From positions 62,001 to 126,000 of the forward strand of contig NZ_JABJVX010000008.1 of NCBI RefSeq assembly GCF_013155465.1: 64,000 bases of DNA, given 5' to 3'. Positions 31,519-41,787 of the stretch are shown here, piece after piece. The notes beneath the pieces are model-generated. The model had not been told where the DNA came from and searched no databases. It was given only the letters and a program-made list of their open reading frames with translations. The translations under genes and the position numbers were made by a program. Source of the DNA: Alterinioella nitratireducens. Its GTDB lineage: Bacteria > Pseudomonadota > Alphaproteobacteria > Rhodobacterales > Rhodobacteraceae. Position 1 is the stretch's first letter. The number at the start of each line of letters is the position of its first letter.

Positions 31519-31986
31519 TCAGCTTTCGGGCAGGACGGGCGGGCGCAGTTCGGCGACGAATTCCTCGAAATCATCGGCTTCCTGGAAGTTCTTGTAGACC
31601 GAGGCGAAGCGGACATAGGCTACCGTATCAATCCGGGCCAGGCTCTCCATCACGATCTCGCCGATCTTGTTCGAGGGGATGTCGGTCTCGCCCATGCTTT
31701 CCAGCCGCCGCACGATGCCCGAGATCATCTGGTCGATGCGCTCGGGCTCGACGGGGCGTTTCTGCATCGAGATGCGGATCGAGCGTTCCAGCTTGTCGCG
31801 GTCGAAATCCTCGCGCTTGCCATTGGTCTTGATCACCACGAGGTCGCGCAGCTGCACGCGCTCATAGGTGGTGAAGCGCCCCCCGCAGGCCGGGCAGAAC
31901 CGCCGCCGCCGGATGGCCACGTGATCCTCCGCCGGGCGCGAATCCTTCACCTGGGTATCTACATTTCCGCAAAACGGGCAGCGCAT
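31519..31986 (-). CDS. nrdR: Transcriptional repressor NrdR
   Basis: A 155-residue NrdR with the N-terminal zinc ribbon ([20 protein letters not shown] and [18 protein letters not shown]) and an ATP-cone domain ([20 protein letters not shown]). NrdR senses ATP/dATP and represses ribonucleotide reductase genes. The ATG at 31986 starts the family-conserved MRCPFC; the longer open frame upstream is not part of the gene. The 145-base upstream interval carries a perfect DnaA-type 9-mer at 32042-32050. Confidence 0.96.
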   Translation of the reverse strand: MRCPFCGNVDTQVKDSRPAEDHVAIRRRRFCPACGGRFTTYERVQLRDLVVIKTNGKREDFDRDKLERSIRISMQKRPVEPERIDQMISGIVRRLESMGETDIPSNKIGEIVMESLARIDTVAYVRFASVYKNFQEADDFEEFVAELRPPVLPES

Positions 31987-32041
31987 GGGCCGATCCCCCC
32001 TCGTCTTTGACTGCTCAAGCCTCTGGGGTCTGATGCCCCGC

Positions 32042-32050
32042 TTATCCACA
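32042..32050. promoter_or_regulatory. DnaA-box 9-mer TTATCCACA upstream of nrdR
   Basis: TTATCCACA is the exact consensus DnaA box. It lies about 56 bases upstream of nrdR, in the interval where its promoter should be (a CTATAGTGC segment next to it looks -10-like on the minus strand). A single exact 9-mer is expected by chance roughly once in a window this size over two strands, so significance is modest. Confidence 0.35.
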
Positions 32051-32131
32051 GGCACTATAGGCCCGACGCGAGGGCTTGGGTAGTGGGGAATTGCAGCCCC
32101 TAGATCATGGGGGGTATCTGTTGCCACAGGG

Positions 32132-32554
32132 TCAATCGGCCCGGAAATGCAGCGCGACATGGCGCTGATGCGGGCGGGTGCGGTGTTCGACCACGTAGAT
32201 GCCTTGCCAGGTGCCAAGCGCCATCCGGCCCTCCGCCACCGGGATCTGCAGGCTGACCGGCAGCAGCGCCGCCTTGATATGGCCGGGCATGTCGTCTGGG
32301 CCTTCGTAAGTGTGGGTCAGGTAGGCCATCGCGGGATCGTCCGAGGGCGGCACGAGGCGGTGGAAGAAGGAGGTCAGGTCGGCCTGCACCTCGGGGTCGG
32401 CGTTTTCCTGGATCAGCAGCGAGGCCGAGCTGTGCCGGATGAACAGCGTCACCAGGCCGTCGCGCGCGCCGATCCGGGCCAGCCAATCGGCGACCTCCCG
32501 CGTGATCTCGGTCAGGCCGGGGCCGTGCGTGGAAATGGTGAGTTGCGTCTGCAT
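32132..32554 (-). CDS. yjbQ: YjbQ family protein (UPF0047)
   Basis: A 140-residue protein of the YjbQ/UPF0047 family, described as having thiamine-phosphate synthase-like side activity in E. coli. Landmarks are [20 protein letters not shown] near residue 36, [18 protein letters not shown] and [20 protein letters not shown] at the C-terminus, which carry the conserved His and Glu residues. The start ATG 32554 gives the usual family length. It is monocistronic between nrdR and the Flp-like gene. Confidence 0.92.
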   Translation of the reverse strand: MQTQLTISTHGPGLTEITREVADWLARIGARDGLVTLFIRHSSASLLIQENADPEVQADLTSFFHRLVPPSDDPAMAYLTHTYEGPDDMPGHIKAALLPVSLQIPVAEGRMALGTWQGIYVVEHRTRPHQRHVALHFRAD

Positions 32555-32600
32555 CGCCCCGATACTGCACCGGACGGGCGGCAGGGTCGAGGCGTGGGCC

Positions 32601-32789
32601 TCAATCGAAACTGTCGTGATCGCCGACAACATCGGTCGACAGAGTCGAGTTGAGCGCATTCGTGGGCGTCCGCGCGCCGGCGCTAATCAGCGCTGTCACC
32701 GCAATCGCAAGACCGCAGAGCGCCGCCGTCAGCACCACCCAATCGACGGTGATCGCGCCGCTGTCGTCCGTCAGAAAACTCTTCAACAT
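32601..32789 (-). CDS. Flp/Fap pilin-like small membrane protein
   Basis: A 62-residue protein that starts MLKSFLTDDSGAITVDWVVL, a segment resembling the Flp-pilin N-terminus (F-x2-DESGATAIEYG, here DDSGAITVDWVVL), with one transmembrane helix from about residue 13 to 35 and a short acidic tail. The cleavage-site Gly followed by hydrophobics is retained, but the canonical Glu at +5 of mature Flp is an Asp and the site is atypical. It could be a pseudopilin, a Flp relative without assembly function or a small membrane protein. It lies divergent from dnaG. Confidence 0.65.
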   Translation of the reverse strand: MLKSFLTDDSGAITVDWVVLTAALCGLAIAVTALISAGARTPTNALNSTLSTDVVGDHDSFD

Positions 32790-32934
32790 CTCGCGCTCCC
32801 GTGAAGATCGCCCCCAATGCCCCTTCCTGCGCTGCAATTACGGTCCCGACCCGACGCAATCGTGACATTTTAGTGAAACTCCAACCTGTCGCATCCGCTG
32901 GACTCTGCCCCGCGTGGCGCAGATACTGCGCGAC

Positions 32935-34857
32935 ATGAGTCTGCCCCCCGGTTTTCTGGATGAACTTCGCAGCCGCACCTCGCTTGCGCAGGTCGTGGGC
33001 CGCAAGGTCATGTGGGACAATCGCAAGTCGAACCAGGCCAAGGGCGACATGTGGGCGCCTTGCCCGTTCCACCAGGAAAAATCGCCCTCGTTCCACGTCG
33101 ATGACCGCAAGGGGTTCTATTACTGCTTCGGCTGCCACGAGAAGGGCGATGCGCTCAGCTTCGTGCAGGCCACCGAGAATGTCGGCTTCATGGAAGCGGT
33201 CGAGATCCTCGCGCGCGAGGCCGGGATGACCATGCCCTCCCGTGATCCGCAGGCGCAGCAAAAGGCCGACCGGCGCGGCCTGATCGCCGAGGTGACCGAG
33301 GCCGCCGTCGCCTGGTACCGGATGCAGCTGCGCGCGGGCAGCGGTGGCGCGGCGCGCGACTATCTGGACGGGCGCGGGTTGGACGAGGCCGCCCAAGAAC
33401 GGTTCGAGATCGGCTATGCCCCCAATGCAAGGCAGGGCGCGTTCCAGGCATTGAAGGACAAGGGCCATGCGCCCGAACTGATCGTCGCCGCCGGGATCGC
33501 CAGCCAGCCCGACGATGGCGGAAATCCTTATGACGCCTTCCGCGACCGCATCATGTTCCCGATCCGCGACCCGCGCGGGCGCTGCATCGGGTTCGGCGGG
33601 CGCGCGATGGACCCGAACGCGCGGGCGAAATACCTCAACTCCCGCGAGACCGAGCTGTTCGACAAGGGCCGCGCGCTCTACAATCACGGGCCTGCGCGCG
33701 AGGCGGCGGGCAAGGGCAAGCCGCTCATTGTGGCCGAGGGCTACATGGACGTGATCGCGCTGGACCGCGCCGGGTTCACGGCGTCCGTCGCGCCGCTTGG
33801 CACCGCGATCACCGAAAGCCAGTTGCAACTGCTGTGGCGCATCTCGGATGAGCCCGTCGTGGCGCTGGATGGCGACCGGGCGGGGCTTCAGGCCGCGTTG
33901 CGCCTCATCGACCTGGCGCTGCCTCTCTTGGAGGCCGGCAAATCGCTGCGCTTCTGCCTGATGCCCGAGGGGCAGGATCCCGACGACCTGATCAAGGCCA
34001 GGGGCGCGCGCGCCATGCAAGACCTGCTGGACAGCGCGCAGCCGATGGTCAACCTGCTCTGGCAGCGCGAGACCGAGGGGCGCAGCTTCGACAGCCCCGA
34101 ACGCCGCGCCACGCTGGACAAATCGCTGCGCAGCGCGGTCGCCCGGATCAAGGATCCGTCGCTGAAACGGCATTACGGCCAGGCGCTGAACGACCTGCGG
34201 TTCCAGCTTTTCCGCGCCCCGCGCAAGGGCGGCACCTGGACGCCGTCGAAGGGGCGAAATGCTCCCGCCGCCCCCATGGCCCAGACCCGCGCCTCGGTTC
34301 TGGCCGCGGGCGCAATGTCTGACGCCGATATGCGCCACGCGCTGATCCTGGCCACGCTCTGCCTGACGCCCGCCCTGATCGACCGGTTCGAGCGCCAGAT
34401 CGAACAGATGGCGCCCGCCAACCCCGATCACGCCCGGCTGGCGGGGATCCTCATGGCGACGCCGCATCGGGACCGCGACGCGCTTGCCGAGGCGCTGGAC
34501 CGGGCTAATTTGACCCCTGCCCTTGAAACGCTGCTCAACCTTGGCCATGTCCGGATCGCACCCTGGATCCGCACCCCCGGCGACACCGAGAAGGCGGCGC
34601 GCTGCCTGGCCGAGGAGTTTGCCAAGCTGGCCGCCCGGCGCGGCATCCAGAACGAGATGACCGAGGCTTTGGAAGATCTGGACCATACCGACGAGGCGCG
34701 GCTGAACTGGCGGCTGAACCACGCGCTGCACGCCCGCCAGCAGGCCGATGCGCCGAAAACCAGCGACGGGGCGGCACCGGGCGAGGACGAGGGCGCGCTG
34801 TCGCGTCATCTCCGCGACTTGATAGACGGCAAGGCATGGGTCAAGAAAACCCGCTGA
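32935..34857 (+). CDS. dnaG: DNA primase DnaG
   Basis: A 640-residue primase. The N-terminal zinc ribbon has CPFHQEKSPSFHV and CFGCHEKGDALSF. The TOPRIM domain has LIVAEGYMDVIALDRAGF and VALDGDRAGLQAALR with its acidic metal site. The C-terminal helical domain that binds the replicative helicase DnaB follows (ALSRHLRDLIDGKAW at the end). DnaG synthesises RNA primers at replication forks. ATG 32935 matches family starts. It is followed by rpoD with an 84-base gap, the classic macromolecular-synthesis gene order without rpsU. Confidence 0.97.
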   Translation: MSLPPGFLDELRSRTSLAQVVGRKVMWDNRKSNQAKGDMWAPCPFHQEKSPSFHVDDRKGFYYCFGCHEKGDALSFVQATENVGFMEAVEILAREAGMTMPSRDPQAQQKADRRGLIAEVTEAAVAWYRMQLRAGSGGAARDYLDGRGLDEAAQERFEIGYAPNARQGAFQALKDKGHAPELIVAAGIASQPDDGGNPYDAFRDRIMFPIRDPRGRCIGFGGRAMDPNARAKYLNSRETELFDKGRALYNHGPAREAAGKGKPLIVAEGYMDVIALDRAGFTASVAPLGTAITESQLQLLWRISDEPVVALDGDRAGLQAALRLIDLALPLLEAGKSLRFCLMPEGQDPDDLIKARGARAMQDLLDSAQPMVNLLWQRETEGRSFDSPERRATLDKSLRSAVARIKDPSLKRHYGQALNDLRFQLFRAPRKGGTWTPSKGRNAPAAPMAQTRASVLAAGAMSDADMRHALILATLCLTPALIDRFERQIEQMAPANPDHARLAGILMATPHRDRDALAEALDRANLTPALETLLNLGHVRIAPWIRTPGDTEKAARCLAEEFAKLAARRGIQNEMTEALEDLDHTDEARLNWRLNHALHARQQADAPKTSDGAAPGEDEGALSRHLRDLIDGKAWVKKTR

Positions 34858-34865
34858 TCCGGGTG

Positions 34866-34884
34866 TGCGAATCAGTGATTCGCA
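34866..34884. promoter_or_regulatory. Perfect palindrome with two GANTC sites between dnaG and rpoD
   Basis: TGCGAATCA-G-TGATTCGCA is a perfect inverted repeat with a one-base centre. Each arm contains a GANTC site (34869-34873 and 34877-34881), the CcrM methylation target in alphaproteobacteria, and a third GANTC lies at 34912-34916. It is positioned 58-76 bases before the rpoD start, where a promoter or operator is expected. Confidence 0.6.
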
Positions 34885-34941
34885 ATTAGACATGTATCTT
34901 ACGCGGGGACCGAATCACCTCGCCCGTGAAGGGGAAACCGA

Positions 34942-36926
<1,985 letters not shown>

Positions 36927-36930
<4 letters not shown>

Positions 36931-37571
36931 GGGTTATCCAGCCGAAAGGCCACAAGGGATCGTTGAAATGGATGCAGCGGGCTGTCGAAAACCGGCCCGA
37001 TCTGCTTCAACCCGCTGCCCTCGGGCCGATCGACTGGTTATCACCGCGCGCCGAGGATGAACATGCCGAATACCGCGACGCGGCGTTTCTAAGCCTGCTC
37101 GGGCTGGACCACTTGGCAGAGCCGCTTAGTCGCTTCTGGCCGAAACGTGGGCCCCAATGGGATGCCTTGGGTCGAGCGGGAGACAGCGTCGTTCTGGTCG
37201 AGGCCAAGGCCCATATCCCCGAATTCTTTAGCAGCCCGACGCAAAGCTCAGGCCGATCCCGAACACTTATCGAAAGTAGCCTCAACCAATGCAAGCAGCG
37301 CTTGGGTGTGGCAGAGGACCGCAATTGGATGCTGCATTTCTATCAATATGCCAATCGTCTGGCCCATCTGATCTGGCTGCGCGATCAAGGCGTTGACGCC
37401 CATCTGATGCTGGTCGGGTTTCTTGGCGATGTCGATTGCTCCGGCCCGACCTCACCCGAGGCCTGGCACGCCATGTATCAGACCGCTGAGCATGTCATGG
37501 GCATCCCGCAGCGCCACGCCTATCGGCGCTACATCCATCACCTGACCCCGGATGTCGCCAACCTCGCCTGA
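36927..37571 (+). CDS. Conserved hypothetical protein with PD-(D/E)XK-like core, coupled to rpoD
   Basis: A 214-residue soluble protein without known function. It belongs to a family that I have seen in many bacteria, with blocks [37 protein letters not shown] and [19 protein letters not shown]. The order of the acidic D in QWDALG and the E-A-K in LVEAKAH gives a PD-(D/E)XK-type signature, so a restriction-endonuclease-like fold is plausible. The late block [15 protein letters not shown] is also conserved-looking. Start GTG 36927 overlaps the rpoD stop (GTGA). Alternative start ATG 36972 would remove conserved residues. Linkage to the housekeeping sigma factor is unusual. Confidence 0.75.
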
Positions 37572-37673
37572 ACCGTAGGGCAGGCACCCGCCCGGCTCCG
37601 CGCCCCCACTCCCCCCGTGCATCCTCATCCAACCTGTGCCACCATGCCGCCGACCTTGCCAAGGAGCGCGCCC

Positions 37674-37940
37674 ATGTCCCTACTCTCCAAACTCTTCGGT
37701 TCCTCCAGCCCGAAAGAAGCCGAGGCTGAGACCTATCAGGGCTTCCGCATCACGCCCGAGCCGGTCAAGGAAGGCACTCAGTTCCGCCTCGGCGCGAAGA
37801 TCGAGAAGGAGGTGGATGGCGAGTTGAAAACCCACAGCCTGATCCGCGCCGACACGTTCGGCTCCGAGGATCAGGCCGTCGAGATGGCCGTGGTCAAATC
37901 CAAGCAGCTGATCGACCAGATGGGTGACAAGCTGTTCTGA
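37674..37940 (+). CDS. hlyU: HlyU family protein
   Basis: An 88-residue protein that begins MSLLSKLFGSSSPKEAEAE and continues YQGFRITPEPVKEGTQFRLG and LIRADTFGSEDQAVEMAVVK. This matches the HlyU family, named after a Vibrio haemolysin activator but mostly uncharacterised in alphaproteobacteria. GGAGCGCGCCC precedes ATG 37674. The 102 bases between the preceding stop and this start hold nothing else I recognise. Confidence 0.85.
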   Translation: MSLLSKLFGSSSPKEAEAETYQGFRITPEPVKEGTQFRLGAKIEKEVDGELKTHSLIRADTFGSEDQAVEMAVVKSKQLIDQMGDKLF

Positions 37941-37986
37941 TCCGTGCGGAGGGGAGACCCCCGCCTCCCGCGACCATCAAAACCGG

Positions 37987-38021
37987 ACAAACCTGTCAGG
38001 AATTCCTGACAAACCTGTCAG
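37987..38021. repeat. Direct repeat and palindrome between convergent hlyU and soxG
   Basis: ACAAACCTGTCAG occurs twice (37987-37999 and 38009-38021). Between and across them lies the perfect 18-bp palindrome TGTCAGGAATTCCTGACA (37994-38011). A terminator or regulator site is possible. It ends four bases before the soxG stop. Confidence 0.7.
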
Positions 38022-38024
38022 AAA

Positions 38025-38579
38025 TCACCGCAACGCGGCCCGCGCGGCGACGGATTTCATCGCCTCTTCCAACTCATGCACCGCCGTTCCGGCCATCGAC
38101 CGGAACACCATGATCTCGAACGCCTCCGCCCCCACGCGCGCGATGACCGCATTCATGTGGCCAAGCAGGCTGCGCGCGACATGACCGCGTTTGAAGACAC
38201 CGGGATTGAGGTCAATCGGCGTCAGCCGCGCCAGCACATCCTCGCCCCCCGCCCCCTCCAGCCGCATCAGCGCCCAGGCATCGGATTGATCGCTCAATGC
38301 CGCATGGGGTGCGAGCCCCGCATCAAGGCGGGCCCCGAGCACCATCGCCTGCCCCGCCCCGGTCCAGATCGCGCGGATGTCGCCCTTTCCCGTGCTGCGA
38401 CCGGGGCCGGGCAAGGTGATCCCATGCGCCGATTTCAGCGCCTCCGACGCGACCTCCCATTTCCCCTCATAAGGCATGATCGAGGTGATCGCCTCGGGCG
38501 TGACCTCGGACAGGGTCACCGCCTCGACCTTGATCGGCAACAAGTCCGCGCAGGGTGTTTTCGCAATCAGATCAACCAC
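38025..38579 (-). CDS. soxG: Sarcosine oxidase gamma subunit
   Basis: A 184-residue gamma subunit of heterotetrameric sarcosine oxidase, showing the expected T-protein-like residues in WALMRLEGAGGEDVLARLTP and MRLEG-type segments and VFRSMAGTAVHELEEAM near the C-terminus. GTG 38579 is the start: GGAGGGGGAG precedes it by seven bases, and it overlaps the soxA end. ATG 38603 is also in frame but would overlap soxA by 32 bases and has no ribosome site. It completes the sox operon. Confidence 0.9.
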   Translation of the reverse strand: MVDLIAKTPCADLLPIKVEAVTLSEVTPEAITSIMPYEGKWEVASEALKSAHGITLPGPGRSTGKGDIRAIWTGAGQAMVLGARLDAGLAPHAALSDQSDAWALMRLEGAGGEDVLARLTPIDLNPGVFKRGHVARSLLGHMNAVIARVGAEAFEIMVFRSMAGTAVHELEEAMKSVAARAALR

Positions 38580-41502
38580 GTAGCTTCTCCCCCTCCGGGT
38601 CATGGAAGACCGGGTCGCAGATCTCCACCAACGTCTCGACCCCGCGCAGGTGGTCGACCATCTTCATCCGATCCCCGATGCGCGACGGGCCATCGGACAG
38701 AAACCCGAGCCCGATGAAATGCCCCATCGTGGGCGAAAACCCGACCGAGGTGACATACCCCAGATCGTTGGCGGCGACCGGCGCGGCCCCCTCCTCGAAC
38801 AGATGCGCGCCCGCCGTCAGCTGCTTGACCGCGCCGACGGGCTTCAGGCCGATAAGCCGCTCGCGCATCGGGTCTTGCAACCCCGCGCGGCTTGCCGCCG
38901 GTTTGCCGATGCACATCTTCCTGGCCGAAATCATCCGGTCCATCCCGATATCGAACGCGGTGATGCGGCCGTGAATTTCCGAATGAGTGATGAAGCCCTT
39001 TTCGATGCGCAGCACATTCAGCGCTTCCATCCCGTAAGCCCCGCCGCCAAGCGCCTCGGCCTGCGCCACCAGCAGGCGGTAGAGCGCATCGCCATAGCGC
39101 GCGGGCACCGCGATCTCATAGGCCTGTTCGCCGGAGAACGAGATCCGGAAGAGACGCGCCGCGACACCGGCCACGCCGACCTCGCCGCAGGCCATGAAGG
39201 GGAAGCTGTCATTGTCGATGGGGCTATCTAGCAGCGTGTTCAGAAGCTCCCGCGAACGCGGTCCGACGACGCCGAATTGCGCCCATTGCTCGGTGACGGA
39301 AATGGTGCGCAGGTTCAGGTCGGGGCGCAGACATTGCTGAACGAAATCAAGGTGTTTCATGACCTCGCCCGCCGCAGCGGTGGTGGTGGTCATGACGTAA
39401 TGGGTCTCTCCGAGCCGCGCCGTGGTGCCGTCATCCATGACATGCCCATCCTCGCGCAGCATGAGGCCATAGCGCACGCGCCCCACCTTGAGCGTCGAGA
39501 ACATGTTGGCATAGACAAAGTCCAGAAACGCCGCCGCATCCGGGCCCTGAATGTCGATCTTGCCGAGGGTCGAGACATCGCAGACCCCGACATGTGTCCG
39601 CACCATCGTCACCTCGCGGTCGCAGGCCTCGCGCCAGGTGGCCTCGCCCGGACGCGGGACATAGGAGGGGCGATACCACAGCCCCGCCTCGATCATCGGC
39701 GCGCCCCGCGCAACGCTGGCCTCGTGCGATGTGGTGAAGCGTTGCGGCGCGAACGCCTTACCCTGTCCGCCCGCGCCGATGGCCGCCAGGCTGACCGGCG
39801 CGAAGGGCGGGCGATAGGTGGTGGTGCCGGTTTCGGGAATGGCGCGGCCCGTGGCATCGGCCAGCAGCGCCAGCGCGCCGATATTGGAGTTCTTGCCCTG
39901 ATCGGGCGCCATCCCTTGCGTCGTGTAGCGTTTCATATGCTCGACGGAACGGAAATTTTCCTGCGCCGCCAGCTTGATATCCTTGGAGGTCACGTCATTG
40001 GCGAAGTCCAGCCAGGCGCGACCCTTGCCCTCGACAAGCCACAGCGCGCGGGCCTTGCCGGGGCTGTCGCTGGCCTCGGGGATCTCCATCTCGGGCGCCT
40101 TGGCCCCCATCGCCTGCAACGCAGCCCCCGCCGCCGCGACCCCGGCGGAGAGGCACCGGGAGGTCGAATAGACCCCGTTGCAGGCCCCGGCGGGCGTCAG
40201 ACCGGGCACCGCGCCCTCGGTGGGGACGAACGCGGCGATATCCTCGTTCCAGACCGGGCGGCCATTCATGTGACAGGTCAGGTGCAGGGTCGGGTTCCAG
40301 CCGCCCGAGACGCCGAGGCAATCGGTCTCGATCCTCTGCTCGGAGCCGCCCTGCCGGATGGTGATTTCGCGCAGCGCCTGACGGCCACGGGTCGAGATCA
40401 CCTGCGCCCCGGCAAAGAGCGGATAGTCCCCCTGCGCCTGCGCGTCCGTGCGGCTATCCATGACCCCCGCCACCTCGACGCCAGCCGCCATCAGATCCAA
40501 GGCGGTGCGATGTGCGTCGTCATTTGTGGCAAAGAGCGTCACCTTGCGCCCCGCCGCCACGCCGTGGTGGTGCAGGTAGCTGCGGATCGCGCTGGCCATC
40601 ATGATGCCGGGGCGGTCATTCATCGGGAAGGCAATGGGCCGCTCCAAAGCGCCCGCCGCCAGCACCGCCTGCCGCGCATGGATGCGCCAGAAACATTCCT
40701 GCGGCAGGTCGGGCGTCATGGGCAGGTGCAGGCCGACGCGTTCCAGCGCGCCATAGGTGCCGCCGTCATAGGCCCCGGTCACGGTGGTGCGGTTCATCAG
40801 GCGCACGCGGCCCGTCTCGTGCAGCGCCTCCAGCATCTCGGCGACCCAGTCGGGGCCGGGCTGGCCGTCCAGTTCCTCGGCCTCGGAGATAAGCCGCCCG
40901 CCGAAATGCGCGCTTTCCTCGGCCAGGATCACATCGGCCCCGCCCTCAGCCGCCGTCAGCGCCGCCATCAACCCGGTGGGGCCGGAACCGATCACCAGGA
41001 TGTCGCAATGGGCAAAACCGGTCTCATACCGGTCCGGGTTGGCCTGACCGGAGAGCGACCCGAGACCCGCGGCACGGCGGATCACGGGTTCATAGATCTG
41101 TTCCCAGAAGGCGCGCGGCCACATGAAGGTCTTGTAGTAGAACCCCGCGCTGAGGAAATTCGGCAGCAGGTCATTGACCGACAGAAGGTCATGGCGCAGC
41201 GGTCCCATCCGGTTCTGGCTGTGTGCCTCAAGCCCTGCGAACACCTCCTGCATCGTGGCGCGCACATTGGGGGTTCTTGCCGCGCCTTGCCCGATCTCCA
41301 TCAGCGCATTGGGCTCCTCGGAGCCCGCCGTCAGCACCCCGCGCGGGCGGTGGTACTTGAAGGACCGGCCCATGAGACGGACGCCGTTTGCCAGCAGCGC
41401 CGAGGCCAGCGTGTCGCCCTTGAAGCCCTGGAAGTTGCGCGCGTCGAAGGAGAAGTTCAGCGGCGTATCCCGGTCGATCCGGCCATATCCCTCGATCCGC
41501 AT
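38572..41502 (-). CDS. soxA: Sarcosine oxidase alpha subunit
   Basis: A 976-residue alpha subunit. The N-terminal segment LNFSFDARNFQGFKGDTLAS is the 2Fe-2S-ferredoxin-like fold, the NAD-binding region has DILVIGSGPTGLMAALTAAE near residue 170, and the C-terminal third is a folate-binding glycine-cleavage T-protein domain (IDIQGPDAAAFLDFVYAN, ending YGMEALNVLRIEKGF). With soxBDG it oxidatively demethylates sarcosine, passing the one-carbon unit to tetrahydrofolate. Its start overlaps the soxD stop by one base (TGATG). Confidence 0.96.
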   Translation of the reverse strand: MRIEGYGRIDRDTPLNFSFDARNFQGFKGDTLASALLANGVRLMGRSFKYHRPRGVLTAGSEEPNALMEIGQGAARTPNVRATMQEVFAGLEAHSQNRMGPLRHDLLSVNDLLPNFLSAGFYYKTFMWPRAFWEQIYEPVIRRAAGLGSLSGQANPDRYETGFAHCDILVIGSGPTGLMAALTAAEGGADVILAEESAHFGGRLISEAEELDGQPGPDWVAEMLEALHETGRVRLMNRTTVTGAYDGGTYGALERVGLHLPMTPDLPQECFWRIHARQAVLAAGALERPIAFPMNDRPGIMMASAIRSYLHHHGVAAGRKVTLFATNDDAHRTALDLMAAGVEVAGVMDSRTDAQAQGDYPLFAGAQVISTRGRQALREITIRQGGSEQRIETDCLGVSGGWNPTLHLTCHMNGRPVWNEDIAAFVPTEGAVPGLTPAGACNGVYSTSRCLSAGVAAAGAALQAMGAKAPEMEIPEASDSPGKARALWLVEGKGRAWLDFANDVTSKDIKLAAQENFRSVEHMKRYTTQGMAPDQGKNSNIGALALLADATGRAIPETGTTTYRPPFAPVSLAAIGAGGQGKAFAPQRFTTSHEASVARGAPMIEAGLWYRPSYVPRPGEATWREACDREVTMVRTHVGVCDVSTLGKIDIQGPDAAAFLDFVYANMFSTLKVGRVRYGLMLREDGHVMDDGTTARLGETHYVMTTTTAAAGEVMKHLDFVQQCLRPDLNLRTISVTEQWAQFGVVGPRSRELLNTLLDSPIDNDSFPFMACGEVGVAGVAARLFRISFSGEQAYEIAVPARYGDALYRLLVAQAEALGGGAYGMEALNVLRIEKGFITHSEIHGRITAFDIGMDRMISARKMCIGKPAASRAGLQDPMRERLIGLKPVGAVKQLTAGAHLFEEGAAPVAANDLGYVTSVGFSPTMGHFIGLGFLSDGPSRIGDRMKMVDHLRGVETLVEICDPVFHDPEGEKLRG

Positions 41503-41774
41503 CAGCCGCGCCCCCGCTTGGCGTCGCGGGCAAGCTCCACCCGCAAGATGTCATGGGTGACGGTGTCGCGCTCGACCAGCAGCCAGGACGTGCAGCCGGC
41601 CCCGTGATACCACAGGTCGCGCGTCACGCCCGCCGGATTGTCACGCAGGTGCAGGTAGTCGTCCCAATCCGCGCTCCAGCCCTCGTCCCCGGGCCGGTCC
41701 AGATAGGTTTCATGCCCCATATAGGTGTATTCGCGGCTGTCGCGGTCCCCGCAGAGGGGGCATTTGATGCGCAT
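41502..41774 (-). CDS. soxD: Sarcosine oxidase delta subunit
   Basis: A 90-residue delta subunit with the N-terminal zinc knuckle MRIKCPLCGDRDSREYTYMG, the conserved DDYLHLRDNPAGVTRDLWYH and a cysteine in HGAGCTSWLLVERDT. Zinc stabilises the heterotetramer. The start ATG 41774 gives the normal family size. It lies 13 bases after soxB. Confidence 0.96.
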   Translation of the reverse strand: MRIKCPLCGDRDSREYTYMGHETYLDRPGDEGWSADWDDYLHLRDNPAGVTRDLWYHGAGCTSWLLVERDTVTHDILRVELARDAKRGRG

Positions 41775-41787
41775 CGTGTCTCTCCCC

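Noticed and set aside
25003-31986. FMN riboswitch (RFN element) before the rib genes
   Set aside because: I looked upstream of ribE, ribBX, ribD and nrdR for the conserved AGGG..GGGG and CCGAC-type segments and did not see them.
32683-34893. 736-codon open frame antisense to dnaG
   Set aside because: Arg/Gly/Gln-rich composition without domains. It mirrors the dnaG coding frame and has no ribosome site.
39277-41607. 776-codon open frame antisense to soxA
   Set aside because: Composition-driven shadow of soxA with no recognisable domain.
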